A stretch of DNA of 59,658 bases from an uncultured Oscillospiraceae bacterium (lineage in GTDB: Bacteria > Bacillota > Clostridia > Oscillospirales > Oscillospiraceae): NCBI GenBank assembly GCA_934660965.1, contig CAKUIM010000012.1, positions 1-59,658 of the forward strand, in the 5' to 3' direction. The position numbers and the translations under genes are program-made. Below the pieces are notes generated by a model. That model was not told the origin of the DNA, searched no databases, and saw only the letters and a list, made by a program, of their open reading frames with translations. Below, in pieces: positions 1 through 8,050 of the stretch; position 1 is the first letter of the stretch, and each line of letters starts with the position of its first letter.

Positions 1-188
1 TGGAACATGTTGCCCACGGTGGGGAGGAAGGTGGTGAAGATGGAAGCGATGCTGTCAGGGGTGCAGAAAGAAACCAGAAACGTACAGGCGAAGACGGTCA
101 AGAACAGGTTGACGCCCTTGAAACTCATGTAGAAGAACAGTGCGAAAGCGACAATGACGACGATCAGCGAAATAATGGTAGAATTCAC
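1..188 (-). CDS. GntP-type permease, N-terminal fragment (runs off window)
   Basis: The first 62 codons of a membrane transporter whose 3' part lies outside the window. It starts at a GTG (186-188) behind an AGGGAG/AGAGGT-like ribosome binding site. The visible protein has one hydrophobic helix (about residues 5-20), a short MSFKGVN loop and a second helix leading into FCTPDSIASIFTTFLPTVG. The short first helix followed by a lysine-glycine loop resembles the beginning of GntP/CitM-type organic-acid permeases, so an organic anion transporter of the inner membrane is likely, but the substrate cannot be told. It lies behind a consensus sigma-54 promoter (351-366), so it is probably the target of the adjacent activator (564-1976). 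Family assignment is tentative because only the N terminus is seen. Confidence 0.6.
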   Translation of the reverse strand, partial: MNSTIISLIVVIVAFALFFYMSFKGVNLFLTVFACTFLVSFCTPDSIASIFTTFLPTVGNMF

Positions 189-350
189 AGACCTCTGATC
201 TCCCTTCTTTTATGAAAAGACATTTGGTGGTGGGGCTGGATGGCACACAGGGATTTGCCGGCCGGAAAGGGCAGTTCGCGACGCCGCCGGTCCCGGGTGG
301 ATGGATTTTACCGGCGGTCCGGACCACCGGTGGTTACGCCTGTATATAAA

Positions 351-366
351 GCAAAGCCCGTGCCAA
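351..366 (-). promoter_or_regulatory. Sigma-54 (-24/-12) promoter
   Basis: Read on the minus strand the site is TTGGCACG-GGCT-TTGC followed by T. This matches the sigma-54 consensus YTGGCACG-N4-TTGCW completely, with GG at -24 (363-364) and GC at -12 (351-352). Transcription would start near 339 and give a leader of about 150 nt before the permease GTG at 188. The sigma-54 gene itself is at 9976-11349 and an enhancer-binding activator is directly upstream at 564-1976. Confidence 0.9.
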
Positions 367-451
367 CTTTTGGGCACGGGCCGGAAAGCGTTGAAATGAC
401 GGGAAAACTTTTTTTCACAAGAAGTCTTCGATTCAGGAATGGCTGCCCGGG

Positions 452-530
452 TAATGCAAAAGTGCATTATCGGCTGGAGGATACGGATAATGCAAAAACG
501 CATACAATGCATTTCTGCATTGTATGCGTT
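452..530. promoter_or_regulatory. Cluster of three ATGCA-N4-TGCAT activator sites; longest palindrome may also be a terminator
   Basis: Three palindromes share ATGCA-N4-(T/C)GCAT. Site 1 is 452-469 (TAATGCA/TGCATTA). Site 2 is 490-503 (one mismatch). Site 3 is 497-530, a perfect 15-bp inverted repeat with arms AACGCATACAATGCA and its complement around TTTC. Their centres lie roughly 95-150 bp upstream of the sigma-54 -24 element, the usual place for enhancer-binding protein sites. On the minus strand site 3 is followed by TTTTT (494-498), so it could also be the intrinsic terminator of the activator gene ending at 564. Confidence 0.75.
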
Positions 531-563
531 TCACAAAGAATTTCTCAAATGGGAGCGAGACCT

Positions 564-1976
564 TCACAAACCGTACTTTTTCCGCTTCCGGATGATGGTG
601 GATTGATCGGTTTTCAGCAGAGCGGCGGCCTTGTAGCTGCTGGGGTACCGCTTTAGGGTGTCCGCCAGAACCTGCTTTTCGCAGAACTCCATGTAATTTT
701 TCAGGGAGAAATGCTTCGGGTCGAATTGGTAGAAGGAGGTCCAGTCAGAGGGGTATATCTCCGGCGGGGTAGTGCGGGAGGGCTCCACACCCAGCAGGGG
801 TGCCAGATCCTGATAGATCTCCAGGGTCCCGGCGGTGCTGGTGACCAGCAGACGCTCCACCACATTTTTCAGCTCACGGATGTTGCCGGGCCAGTCGTAG
901 GCCTTCATCTGGGCCAGCACGCCCCGGGAGAAGACCTTGGTGCGGTTGTACCGCTTGCAGTAGTAATCCAGGAAGAAGGTTGCCAGGGGGACAATGTCCT
1001 CCCGCCGCTCCCGCAGAGGCGGGATCTCCAGCGGCACCACGTTCAGCCGGTAGTAGAGATCGGACCGGAAGGTCCCGGCGATCACGCACTCCTTCAGGTT
1101 CTGGTTGGTGGCGGCCAGCAGGCGGAAGTCGATCTCCTTCTCCGCTACGGCGCCCAGGCGCTTGCTCTTATGGCTCTCCAGCACCCGGAGGAGCTTGCCC
1201 TGCAGGGCCAGGGGGAGGGAATTGATCTCGTCCAGAAAGAGGGTGCCGCCGTGGGCTGCTTCGATGAGGCCTGGCTTGCCGGTGTTCAGGGCGCCGGTGA
1301 AGGAGCCCTTCTCATAGCCGAAGAGCTCGGCCTCCAGCAGGTTTTCCGGCAGGGCGGCACAGTTGATCTCGATGATGGGGTCGCCGGCCCGCAGACTGCT
1401 GCGGTGGATGAAGTTGGCCAGTACTTCCTTACCGGTGCCCGTCTCGCCGGAGATGAGAATGGTGGAGTCGGTCTGAGCCACCTGTCCGGCAGTCTCCAGC
1501 ACGGCCTTCATGGCTGGACTATCGGCGATGACGGTCTCCTGGGCCTTGGCCCGCTCCAGGGAGTGGCCGGGCACCTCAATGGTGCTGTCGTCTTCGTAAA
1601 GGATGGCCTGCTGATACTGCTTGGCCAGCAGATCCAGCCGGACAGTCTCAACCAGCATGTACTCTACCTCGCCGTCGCTGCCGAAGATGGGGGTGGCGGT
1701 GGCCATCTGACGGTAGTGGTAGCCCTTAGGGGTGAGCACGTTGTTCACCACGGAGAGCTTCTTTTTCTCGGCAAAGGCCAGCACGCCCACGCTGACGGAT
1801 ACCTGCCCATCCGGGATCAGCTTGAAGACGTTGAGGGAGAGGGCCTCCTCCCGGGTGGCACCCACCATCTTCAGAAAGGAGTTGTTGCAGTAGATGTAGT
1901 CACCCTTGCGGTTGAGAATGTAGATGCCCTCGTTGATATTGTCGAAGATTTCGGCCAGAAGCAATGGATCGGCCAC
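564..1976 (-). CDS. PAS-AAA+ sigma-54-dependent transcriptional activator
   Basis: A 470-residue bacterial enhancer-binding protein that uses ATP hydrolysis to open sigma-54 promoter complexes. Residues about 5-110 form a PAS sensor domain. The AAA+ domain follows, with Walker A GETGTGKE (177-184), the sigma-54 contact loop GSFTGA (224-229, a Ser variant of GAFTGA) and Walker B TLFLDE (245-250). The C terminus (446-468) is a TyrR/Fis-like helix-turn-helix ending in RKRKKYGL. No receiver domain is present, so it probably answers a small ligand bound by the PAS domain rather than a kinase. The start is GTG at 1976 behind GAGGGA. It is followed by palindromic sites and a sigma-54 promoter for the permease at 1-188, its likely target. 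Domain calls are firm; ligand and target are inferred. Confidence 0.93.
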   Translation of the reverse strand: MADPLLLAEIFDNINEGIYILNRKGDYIYCNNSFLKMVGATREEALSLNVFKLIPDGQVSVSVGVLAFAEKKKLSVVNNVLTPKGYHYRQMATATPIFGSDGEVEYMLVETVRLDLLAKQYQQAILYEDDSTIEVPGHSLERAKAQETVIADSPAMKAVLETAGQVAQTDSTILISGETGTGKEVLANFIHRSSLRAGDPIIEINCAALPENLLEAELFGYEKGSFTGALNTGKPGLIEAAHGGTLFLDEINSLPLALQGKLLRVLESHKSKRLGAVAEKEIDFRLLAATNQNLKECVIAGTFRSDLYYRLNVVPLEIPPLRERREDIVPLATFFLDYYCKRYNRTKVFSRGVLAQMKAYDWPGNIRELKNVVERLLVTSTAGTLEIYQDLAPLLGVEPSRTTPPEIYPSDWTSFYQFDPKHFSLKNYMEFCEKQVLADTLKRYPSSYKAAALLKTDQSTIIRKRKKYGL

Positions 1977-2062
1977 GGTGATCCCTCATTCCTGTCTGGA
2001 ATTCCGCCCCGGCGGATGGAGCGGTCAATGTCATGCCGGATGAGCTCCGCAGTTCAGCCGGT

Positions 2063-2089
2063 AAAGAGCTTGACCCGGGACTGCTCTTT
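2063..2089. terminator. Hairpin after the glycerol operon
   Basis: AAAGAGC (2063-2069) pairs with GCTCTTT (2083-2089) around a 13-nt loop. It lies 42 bp downstream of the glycerol kinase stop codon, between the kinase and the sigma-54 activator. The T tract is better on the plus strand than on the minus strand, so termination of the minus-strand operon may be weak. Confidence 0.4.
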
Positions 2090-2130
2090 TTCCGGAGCAT
2101 ATTTGAAAACAGGGCTTTGCACAGGGAGGC

Positions 2131-3621
2131 TTAGTCCTGCCCGGCCCAGCCGCGGCTGCGTGCCACGGCCCGGTGCCAGCCCGAAAGGGCGCGCCGGCGC
2201 TCGTCCTCGCCCATGCTGGGGTCGAAGGAGGTCTCGCATTTCCAGAGGCCCTCCAGCTCGTCCGTGCTGCCCCACACCCCGGCGGCAAGGCCGGCAAGGT
2301 AGGCCGCGCCCAGGGCGGTGGTCTCCCGGATGGCGGGGCGGCGGACCTGGCGGTCGATGATGTCCGCCTGGAACTGCATGAGGAAGTGGTCCCGGCTGGC
2401 CCCGCCGTCCGCCTTGAGGGAGGTCAGGGGCAGGCCGGTGTCCGCCTCCATGGCGGTCACCAGGTCAGCCACCTGGTAGGCGATGGACTCCTGGGCGGCG
2501 CGGATGATATGCTCCCGCTTGGTGCCCCGGGTCAGGCCCAGAATGGCCCCCCGGGCGTACATGTCCCAATAGGGAGCGCCCAGGCCGGTGAAGGCGGGCA
2601 CCAGGTACACCCCGCCGTTGTCCTGCACCTTCTCGGCGTAATACTCGGCGTCCCGGCTCTCGGCGAAAAAGCGCATCTCATCCCGCAGCCACTGGATGAC
2701 TGCCCCGCCCACAAAGACGGAGCCCTCCAGGGCGTACTGCACCTTGCCGCCAAGGCCGATGGCGATGGTGGTGATGAGGCCGTTGCGGCTCACGCAGGGG
2801 GTGTCGCCGGTGTTCATGAGCAGGAAGCAGCCGGTGCCGTAGGTGTTCTTCGCGTCGCCGGGGCGGAAGCAGGTCTGGCCGAAGAGGGCGGCCTGCTGGT
2901 CGCCGGCAATGCCCGCGATGGGCACCTGGACGCCCTGGATCTCGGTATAGCCGTAAATTTCACTGGAGGAGCGCACCTGGGGCAGCATGGCGCGGGGGAT
3001 GTCCAGCGCATCAAGGAGGGTGTCGTCCCAGGTGAGGGTGTGGATATTGAAGAGCATGGTGCGGGAGGCGTTGGTGACGTCGGTGACATGGACCCTGCCG
3101 CCGGTGAGCTTCCAGATAAGCCAGCTGTCCACCGTGCCGAAGAGCACCTTGCCCTCCCGGGCGCGCTCCCGGGCGCCGGGCACCTGGTCGAGAATCCACT
3201 TGATTTTGGTGGCGGAGAAATAGGCGTCGGGCACAAGGCCGGTGGCGGCGCGGATATGGTCGCCCAGGCCGGCGGCCAGCAGGTCGTCCACGATGCCGGC
3301 GGTGCGGCGGCACTGCCAGACAATGGCGTTGTAGATGGGGCGGCCCGTCTCGGCGTCCCAGAGGATGGTGGTCTCCCGCTGGTTGGTGATGCCGATGCCG
3401 GCGATGTCGGCGGGGTCGATGCCCGACTGGGCCACCACCTCCATCATCACGGAGTACTGGGAGGACCAGATCTCCATGGCGTCGTGCTCCACCCAGCCCT
3501 CCTTGGGGTAGATCTGGGTGAACTCCCGCTGGCTGATGCCCAGGATGTTCTGCTCCCGGTCGAAGAGGATCACCCGGGAGCTGGTGGTGCCCTGGTCCAG
3601 GGCCAAAATATACTGTCCCAT
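2131..3621 (-). CDS. glpK: Glycerol kinase
   Basis: A 496-residue FGGY-family kinase that phosphorylates glycerol to sn-glycerol 3-phosphate with ATP in the cytoplasm. Family signatures are LDQGTTSSR near the N terminus (phosphate-binding loop), GWVEHD, NQRET, the YGTGCFLL segment and ADGGASRD near residue 400. Length matches the family (about 500). The ATG at 3621 is preferred over an in-frame TTG at 3627 because AAAGGAG (3631-3637) is then 9 nt away instead of 3. It is the last gene of a four-gene minus-strand operon behind a GlpA-like dehydrogenase, an FAD/NAD oxidoreductase and a DUF1667 protein, so the set channels glycerol via glycerol 3-phosphate to dihydroxyacetone phosphate. No glycerol facilitator gene is in the window. 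Confidence 0.97.
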   Translation of the reverse strand: MGQYILALDQGTTSSRVILFDREQNILGISQREFTQIYPKEGWVEHDAMEIWSSQYSVMMEVVAQSGIDPADIAGIGITNQRETTILWDAETGRPIYNAIVWQCRRTAGIVDDLLAAGLGDHIRAATGLVPDAYFSATKIKWILDQVPGARERAREGKVLFGTVDSWLIWKLTGGRVHVTDVTNASRTMLFNIHTLTWDDTLLDALDIPRAMLPQVRSSSEIYGYTEIQGVQVPIAGIAGDQQAALFGQTCFRPGDAKNTYGTGCFLLMNTGDTPCVSRNGLITTIAIGLGGKVQYALEGSVFVGGAVIQWLRDEMRFFAESRDAEYYAEKVQDNGGVYLVPAFTGLGAPYWDMYARGAILGLTRGTKREHIIRAAQESIAYQVADLVTAMEADTGLPLTSLKADGGASRDHFLMQFQADIIDRQVRRPAIRETTALGAAYLAGLAAGVWGSTDELEGLWKCETSFDPSMGEDERRRALSGWHRAVARSRGWAGQD

Positions 3622-3636
3622 ACGCAAACGCTCCTT

Positions 3637-4005
3637 TCAGTTGCCCTTGGGGGCGGACTTGGCGATGGTGCGGGTGGCCACAATGGCTGCGCCGGTGCCG
3701 CAGACGTTTTCAGCAAGGATTTGACCTGTTGTGACCGGCGCGGCGGCGTTGACGACGTTGACGGCATCCATCACGGCGAATACCAGCTCCTTGGGGACGG
3801 GCCGGTCTGTCTTGACCGGGCAGCGGGGGTAGGCCCCGCCGGTGCAGCGCACGGTGGAGGTGACCACCCGGGTGGGGGCTGTGACCTCCCGCCGGCCATA
3901 CTCCGCGCCGCGGGGGCAGCTGTTGCCGGTGACGGCATAGCCGTGTTCCTCATCCACCCGCAGGCGGCAGCCCCGGGGGCAGACGATGCACGTGAGCTCT
4001 CTCAT
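3637..4005 (-). CDS. DUF1667 cysteine-rich protein of the glycerol operon
   Basis: A 122-residue protein starting with MRELTCIVCPRGC, then CPRG and further cysteines (CTGGAYPRC). This is the DUF1667 pattern, normally encoded beside FAD-dependent glycerol-3-phosphate oxidoreductases in Firmicutes. The paired CxxC motifs suggest a metal or iron-sulfur site, so an electron-transfer or accessory subunit role is plausible but not proven. It overlaps the preceding oxidoreductase gene by 4 nt, which implies translational coupling, and lies 15 bp before glpK. Confidence 0.88.
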   Translation of the reverse strand: MRELTCIVCPRGCRLRVDEEHGYAVTGNSCPRGAEYGRREVTAPTRVVTSTVRCTGGAYPRCPVKTDRPVPKELVFAVMDAVNVVNAAAPVTTGQILAENVCGTGAAIVATRTIAKSAPKGN

Positions 4006-5267
4006 GCGTGCGCCTCCTCTTCAACGGAAATGGTAAGACTGCCCCGGGCGCGCGCGAGCAGGGCGGTGGGCAGCGTGATCTGCTCCATCTCGCCGGGGGC
4101 CAGATGGTCCCGGGGGAAGCGGGCGATGGTTTCTCCGCCGGAGGCGACGAGAATGGCGCTTTTGCCGCACACCCGGCTGACCCGGAAGAAGAGAGAGCAG
4201 CCCTTCTGCACCCGGCCGGGGCGGATGTGCTGGGGTACGGTGTAGGATACGCCGGAGCCGGTCTCCACGGGCAGCACCGCCTCGCCCGTCTCATCGGGGG
4301 CGCCGGAGAGGACGTACTGGGCGGCGGCAGCGCCGGCGCGCTGGCTCTCGGCGGTGACGAAGTCCACCAGGTCGTGGACGTGGCAGACGTTGCCGCAGGC
4401 AAACACGCCGGGGATGGAGGTCTCCATATTCTCATAGACCACCGCGCCGTTGGTGCGCCGGTCCATCTCTGCGCCGGCCTGGCGGGTGAGCTCGTTCTCC
4501 GGGATAAGGCCTACGGAAAGAAGGAGAGTATCGCAGTCAAAGACCATCTCGGTGCCCGGGATGGGGACACGGTTGGCGTCCACCCGGGACACCTCTACCT
4601 GCTCCACCCGGTCCCGGCCGCGGATGTCGGTGACGGTGTGGGAGAGGTAGAGGGGGATGCCGTAGTCCTCCAGGCACTGGACGATGTTGCGCTGCAGGCC
4701 GCCGGAGTAGGGCATGACCTCCACGCAGGCCAGGACCCTGGCCCCCTCCAGCGTCATGCGCCGGGCCATGATAAGGCCGATGTCACCGCTGCCGAGAATA
4801 ACAACCCGGCGGCCGGGCAGCCACCCCTCGATGTTCACATAGCGCTGGGCTGCGCCGGCAGTAAAGACGCCGGCGGGCCGGGTGCCGGGGATGGCGATGG
4901 CCCCCCGGGTGCGCTCCCGGCAGCCCATGGCCAGAATGACGCTTTTGGCCTGCTCGACGCGGTAGCCGGTAGACTTGCCTACCATGTGGACGGTGCGGCT
5001 GCCGTCCAGGGAGAGCACCATGGTGTCGGCACGCACCTCCACACCGGTGTGGGAGAGCAGCTGTGCAAAGCGCCCGGCGTACTCCGGGCCGGTGAGCTCT
5101 TCCTTAAAATAGTGCAGGCCGAAGCCGTTGTGGATGCACTGGTTGAGGATGCCGCCCAGCTCCCGGTCCCGCTCCACCAGTAAAATCTTGCGCAGTCCTG
5201 CTTCCCAGGCGGCCTGGGCGGCGGCAAGGCCGGCGGGGCCGCCGCCGATCACAATGAGGTCATACAT
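4002..5267 (-). CDS. FAD/NAD-dependent oxidoreductase (glycerol operon)
   Basis: A 421-residue flavoprotein of the pyridine nucleotide-disulfide oxidoreductase fold. The FAD Rossmann motif VIGGGPAGLAAA is at residues 6-17, an NAD(P)-binding motif VILGSGDIGLIMARR is near the middle, and the FAD-closing segment PGVFACGNVCHVHDLVDFV is near residue 290. In this gene order (GlpA-like dehydrogenase, this protein, DUF1667, GlpK) it probably passes electrons between the dehydrogenase flavin and a pyridine nucleotide, like a GlpB-type partner; that is inference from context. It overlaps the upstream gene by 8 nt and the downstream one by 4 nt, so all are one transcript. Confidence 0.92.
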   Translation of the reverse strand: MYDLIVIGGGPAGLAAAQAAWEAGLRKILLVERDRELGGILNQCIHNGFGLHYFKEELTGPEYAGRFAQLLSHTGVEVRADTMVLSLDGSRTVHMVGKSTGYRVEQAKSVILAMGCRERTRGAIAIPGTRPAGVFTAGAAQRYVNIEGWLPGRRVVILGSGDIGLIMARRMTLEGARVLACVEVMPYSGGLQRNIVQCLEDYGIPLYLSHTVTDIRGRDRVEQVEVSRVDANRVPIPGTEMVFDCDTLLLSVGLIPENELTRQAGAEMDRRTNGAVVYENMETSIPGVFACGNVCHVHDLVDFVTAESQRAGAAAAQYVLSGAPDETGEAVLPVETGSGVSYTVPQHIRPGRVQKGCSLFFRVSRVCGKSAILVASGGETIARFPRDHLAPGEMEQITLPTALLARARGSLTISVEEEAHA

Positions 5268-6696
5268 GCGCGTCCTCTCCCTTCGTGCGGCAGGATAGCA
5301 GCCAGGTGCCGGCCCGGTCCTGGAGGATGTCCCCGGGGGCCACGCCGTAATAGTCGGACAAAAGCTCTACCACCCGGGGGCCGCAGAAGCCGCCCTGGCA
5401 GCGGCCCATGCCCGCGCCCACCCGGCGCTTGACCCCGTCCACCGAGCGGGGCGGGATGGGGGCGCGCAGGCACTCAAGAATTTCGCCCTCGGTGACGGTC
5501 TCGCAGCGGCAGATCACCCGGCCGAAGGAGCTGTCCCGCGCCGCCAGGGCGGCGCGCTCGTCCGGCGGGAGCTCCTTGAAGCAGGTGCGGCTGCGGGAGC
5601 AGATAAAGTCGTCCTTTTCCTCCATGACAAGGCCCGCCTGGGCGAGAAGCCCGGCGGCGTACTCCCCGATGGCGGGGGCGGCGGACAGGCCCGGCGAGCA
5701 GATGCCCGCAAGGTCGAGGAAGCCGGGGGCGGCAAAGCGGATGATGAAGTCCCCGGCGTCGGAGCTGGCGCGCACGCCGGCGAAGTTGCGGATGGACTGA
5801 TTGAACTGGACGCTGGGCACCGACTTAAGGGCGGTGCGGCGCACGAAGGAGAGGCCGGCGGCGGTGGTGGCGGTGTCGTGGGCGGCGGTGGGCTCGCAGT
5901 CGGGGCCGACGATGAGGTTGCCGTGGACGGTGGGGGCCACCAGAACGCCCTTGCCCTTCTCATTGGGGCACTGGAAGATGACCCGGCCCACCCGGCTGCC
6001 CTCGCTCTTGTCCAGCAGGTAGTACTGGCCCCGGGCGGGGCGGATGGTAAAGTCGGCGCTGGCGGCCAGCTCGTGAACGGCCTGGGCGTCTACCCCGGCG
6101 GCGTTGATAACAAAACGTGTGGGGATGTCCCCCTGGGTTGTGTGAAGGAGCCAGCCGCCGTCGGTGGCCTGCGCGCCGGTGACGGCGGTATCAAGATGAA
6201 GCTCGGCGCCGTTGCGCACGGCGGTCTCCGCCAGGGCCAGGCAGTACTCCCAGGGGGAGCAGATGGCGGCGGTGGGGGCATAGAGGACACCCTCTGCCTC
6301 GCCGGAGAGGTTGGGCTCCAGGGCGCGGGCCTCGTCGCCGGAGAGCAGCGCCAGGCCCTCCACGCCGTTTGCAAGGCCGCGGCTGTAAAGCTCTTTGAGG
6401 GTATGACATTCCGCGGGAGAAAATGCCAGCACGAAGGAGCCGCAGGGAGAGTAGGGCACGCCCAGCGCAGGGCACAGCTGCCGGGCGAGCTCTGCCCCCC
6501 GGACGTTGAGCCGGGCCATGAGGGAGCCGGGCTTGGGGTCGTACCCGGCGTGGATGATGGCGGAGTTTGCCTTGGTGGTACCAAGGGCGACATCGTTCTC
6601 CCGCTCCAGAATGGCGATGCGCAGCCGGTATCTGGACAGCTGGAAAGCGGCGGCGGCGCCGGTGATACCGCAGCCGATGATCGCTACGTCGTACAT
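5260..6696 (-). CDS. GlpA-like FAD-dependent glycerol-3-phosphate dehydrogenase
   Basis: A 478-residue DAO-family flavoenzyme that likely oxidises glycerol 3-phosphate to dihydroxyacetone phosphate. It starts MYDVAIIGCGITGAAAAFQL, a dinucleotide-binding fold for FAD, and ends with a BFD-like [2Fe-2S] domain: VICRCETVTEGE followed by GRCQGGFCGPRV. That domain is typical of anaerobic GlpA-type enzymes and of their Firmicutes relatives. The ATG at 6696 is chosen over an upstream start at 6777 because GGAGGTG (6704-6710) lies 7 nt before it and the FAD motif begins at once. It is the first gene of the glycerol operon. A related 2-hydroxyglutarate oxidase function cannot be excluded, but the glpK linkage favours glycerol phosphate. 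Confidence 0.9.
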   Translation of the reverse strand: MYDVAIIGCGITGAAAAFQLSRYRLRIAILERENDVALGTTKANSAIIHAGYDPKPGSLMARLNVRGAELARQLCPALGVPYSPCGSFVLAFSPAECHTLKELYSRGLANGVEGLALLSGDEARALEPNLSGEAEGVLYAPTAAICSPWEYCLALAETAVRNGAELHLDTAVTGAQATDGGWLLHTTQGDIPTRFVINAAGVDAQAVHELAASADFTIRPARGQYYLLDKSEGSRVGRVIFQCPNEKGKGVLVAPTVHGNLIVGPDCEPTAAHDTATTAAGLSFVRRTALKSVPSVQFNQSIRNFAGVRASSDAGDFIIRFAAPGFLDLAGICSPGLSAAPAIGEYAAGLLAQAGLVMEEKDDFICSRSRTCFKELPPDERAALAARDSSFGRVICRCETVTEGEILECLRAPIPPRSVDGVKRRVGAGMGRCQGGFCGPRVVELLSDYYGVAPGDILQDRAGTWLLSCRTKGEDAHV

Positions 6697-6738
6697 AGGG
6701 GGACACCTCCGAAAATATTTGGTTATCCGCGCAAAGAT

Positions 6739-6768
6739 GGGGCCGGGCCTATCGAAAGACCCGGCCCC
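6739..6768. terminator. GC-rich hairpin between two minus-strand genes
   Basis: GGGGCCGGG (6739-6747) pairs with CCCGGCCCC (6760-6768). It lies between the Ig-like protein gene (ends 6787) and the glycerol operon start (6696). There is no good T tract on either strand, so it may be a weak terminator or a processing barrier. Confidence 0.35.
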
Positions 6769-6786
6769 GCGATGCAAAGCACGTAA

Positions 6787-7881
6787 TCAGTCCCGCACAC
6801 GGACGATGCAGGTGGCTGTCCGGCCGTCTGCCGCGGTGGCGGTGATGGTGGCCCGGCCGGCAGCCACGGCGGAGACGGTGCCGTCGGCGCTGACGGTGGC
6901 AACGGCGCTGTTGCTGGTGGACCAGGCAACGCTGTCGGCGCCGGTGGCCTTCATGGTGAAGGTGCGGGTGCCGCTTAAGGCAAGGGTGAAGTCCTCACGG
7001 TTGAGGGTGAGGGCGCCGCCGGTGGAGGGGGAGCCAGACGGCGCGGCGCTGCCGCTGGAGCCGCCCCGGCAGTAGACCTTGGCGGTGGCCGTCCTGCCGC
7101 CGGCGGAGGCGGTGATGGTGACGGAGAGCAGGCTGCTGCCGCTGTTCACGTTGGTGACGGTGCCGCTCTGGCTGACGGTGGCCACCTTCTCGTTGGAGGA
7201 CGTCCAGGTGACCGTCCCGGTCCAGCCGGAGGGGGCGACGGTGGCCCGGATGGTGTAGGACTCATTGGCCTTGAGGGTGAAGTCCGTCTTGCTCAGGGTG
7301 ATGCCCGTGGCGGCGCCGGGGTCGGCGCTGGGCGCGGCAGAGGGCTCGCCGCTGGGGACAGCAGAGGGCTCGTCAGAGGGGGCGGCACTGGGGTCGGCCG
7401 AGGGCTCGTCAGACGGGGCGGGGGAGGCAGGCTCCTGAGAGACGGGCACGGAGACGCCGGGTGAGGCCGAGGTGGTGGGATTGGGCTTGGAGGAGTGGAT
7501 CTTGGGGTAGATGTAGACGAACACGATGACCAGCGCGGCGATGATGATGACGATGGAGCACAGGAAGGTGATGACCCGGGGCCAGTTCACCGGGCCGGGG
7601 GCGCTGCCCTCGGCAAGGCGCTTGCCGCCGCGGCTCTGGCTGCTGCGGCCGGAGCGGGGGGCGGGCTCGTCGTCAAAAACGTCGGCCCCCTCAAAGACAA
7701 AATCATCGTCATCGTCCTCCGGGGGAGGAGAGGCGGGCTGCCGGGGGGCGGAGAAAATGCGGGTGGTGGAGTCCTTGTCGGGCCGCTCGCCGCAGAAGGG
7801 ACAGCGCTTATAGGTGGAGCTGTAGTCCTCGCCGCAGGAGTCGCAGTGAATCAGCGTACTGGGCGCAGCTTTTCTTGCCAT
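6787..7881 (-). CDS. Zinc-ribbon membrane protein with two Ig-like (Big_2) domains
   Basis: A 364-residue protein with an unusual order of parts. Residues 13-31 form a zinc ribbon (CDSCGEDY, then CPFCGERP). A single transmembrane helix lies near residues 105-128 (TFLCSIVIIIAALVIVFVY). A low-complexity Ser/Pro/Asp/Glu linker with repeats such as PSDEPSAxPS follows. Two BIG2-type Ig-like domains end the protein, each with a VTWTSSNEKVATVS or VAWSTSNSAVATVS core. The zinc ribbon should be cytoplasmic and the Ig domains outside. The start is ATG after GGAGG. A promoter, TTGACT-N17-TAGTAT, lies upstream. It is divergent from a TerB-AAA+ gene. Function is unknown; cell-surface sensing or adhesion is possible. 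Confidence 0.88.
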   Translation of the reverse strand: MARKAAPSTLIHCDSCGEDYSSTYKRCPFCGERPDKDSTTRIFSAPRQPASPPPEDDDDDFVFEGADVFDDEPAPRSGRSSQSRGGKRLAEGSAPGPVNWPRVITFLCSIVIIIAALVIVFVYIYPKIHSSKPNPTTSASPGVSVPVSQEPASPAPSDEPSADPSAAPSDEPSAVPSGEPSAAPSADPGAATGITLSKTDFTLKANESYTIRATVAPSGWTGTVTWTSSNEKVATVSQSGTVTNVNSGSSLLSVTITASAGGRTATAKVYCRGGSSGSAAPSGSPSTGGALTLNREDFTLALSGTRTFTMKATGADSVAWSTSNSAVATVSADGTVSAVAAGRATITATAADGRTATCIVRVRD

Positions 7882-7917
7882 ACGGGAATACCTCCGGATT
7901 TGCAGGATTTCCCCTTT

Positions 7918-7946
7918 ATACTACACGTTTCACGCCGTGCAGTCAA
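7918..7946 (-). promoter_or_regulatory. Sigma-A-type promoter of the Ig-like membrane protein
   Basis: On the minus strand TTGACT (7946-7941) and TAGTAT (7923-7918) are separated by 17 bp. The ATG at 7881 follows about 30 nt after the expected start of transcription. Confidence 0.75.
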
Positions 7947-7986
7947 TCCTTTTTTGTTGTTATGTCTACCAGGCGGGGAATTTTCA

Positions 7987-8015
7987 TTGACCTGGGTCGG
8001 GGGCTGCACTATAAT
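7987..8015 (+). promoter_or_regulatory. Sigma-A-type promoter of the TerB-AAA+ gene
   Basis: TTGACC (7987-7992) and a perfect TATAAT (8010-8015) are separated by 17 bp. The AAAGGGAG ribosome binding site follows at 8033-8040. It is arranged back to back with the promoter at 7918-7946, with about 40 bp between the two -35 boxes. Confidence 0.85.
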
Positions 8016-8050
8016 AACGAGAGAGTTCAAACAAAGGGAGAGTGGCACTG

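Noticed and set aside
711..2360. A long plus-strand open frame over the sigma-54 activator and glycerol kinase genes
   Set aside because: It is the antisense shadow of high-GC genes. The protein is low-complexity (Gly, Leu, Gln, His rich) and has no family pattern.
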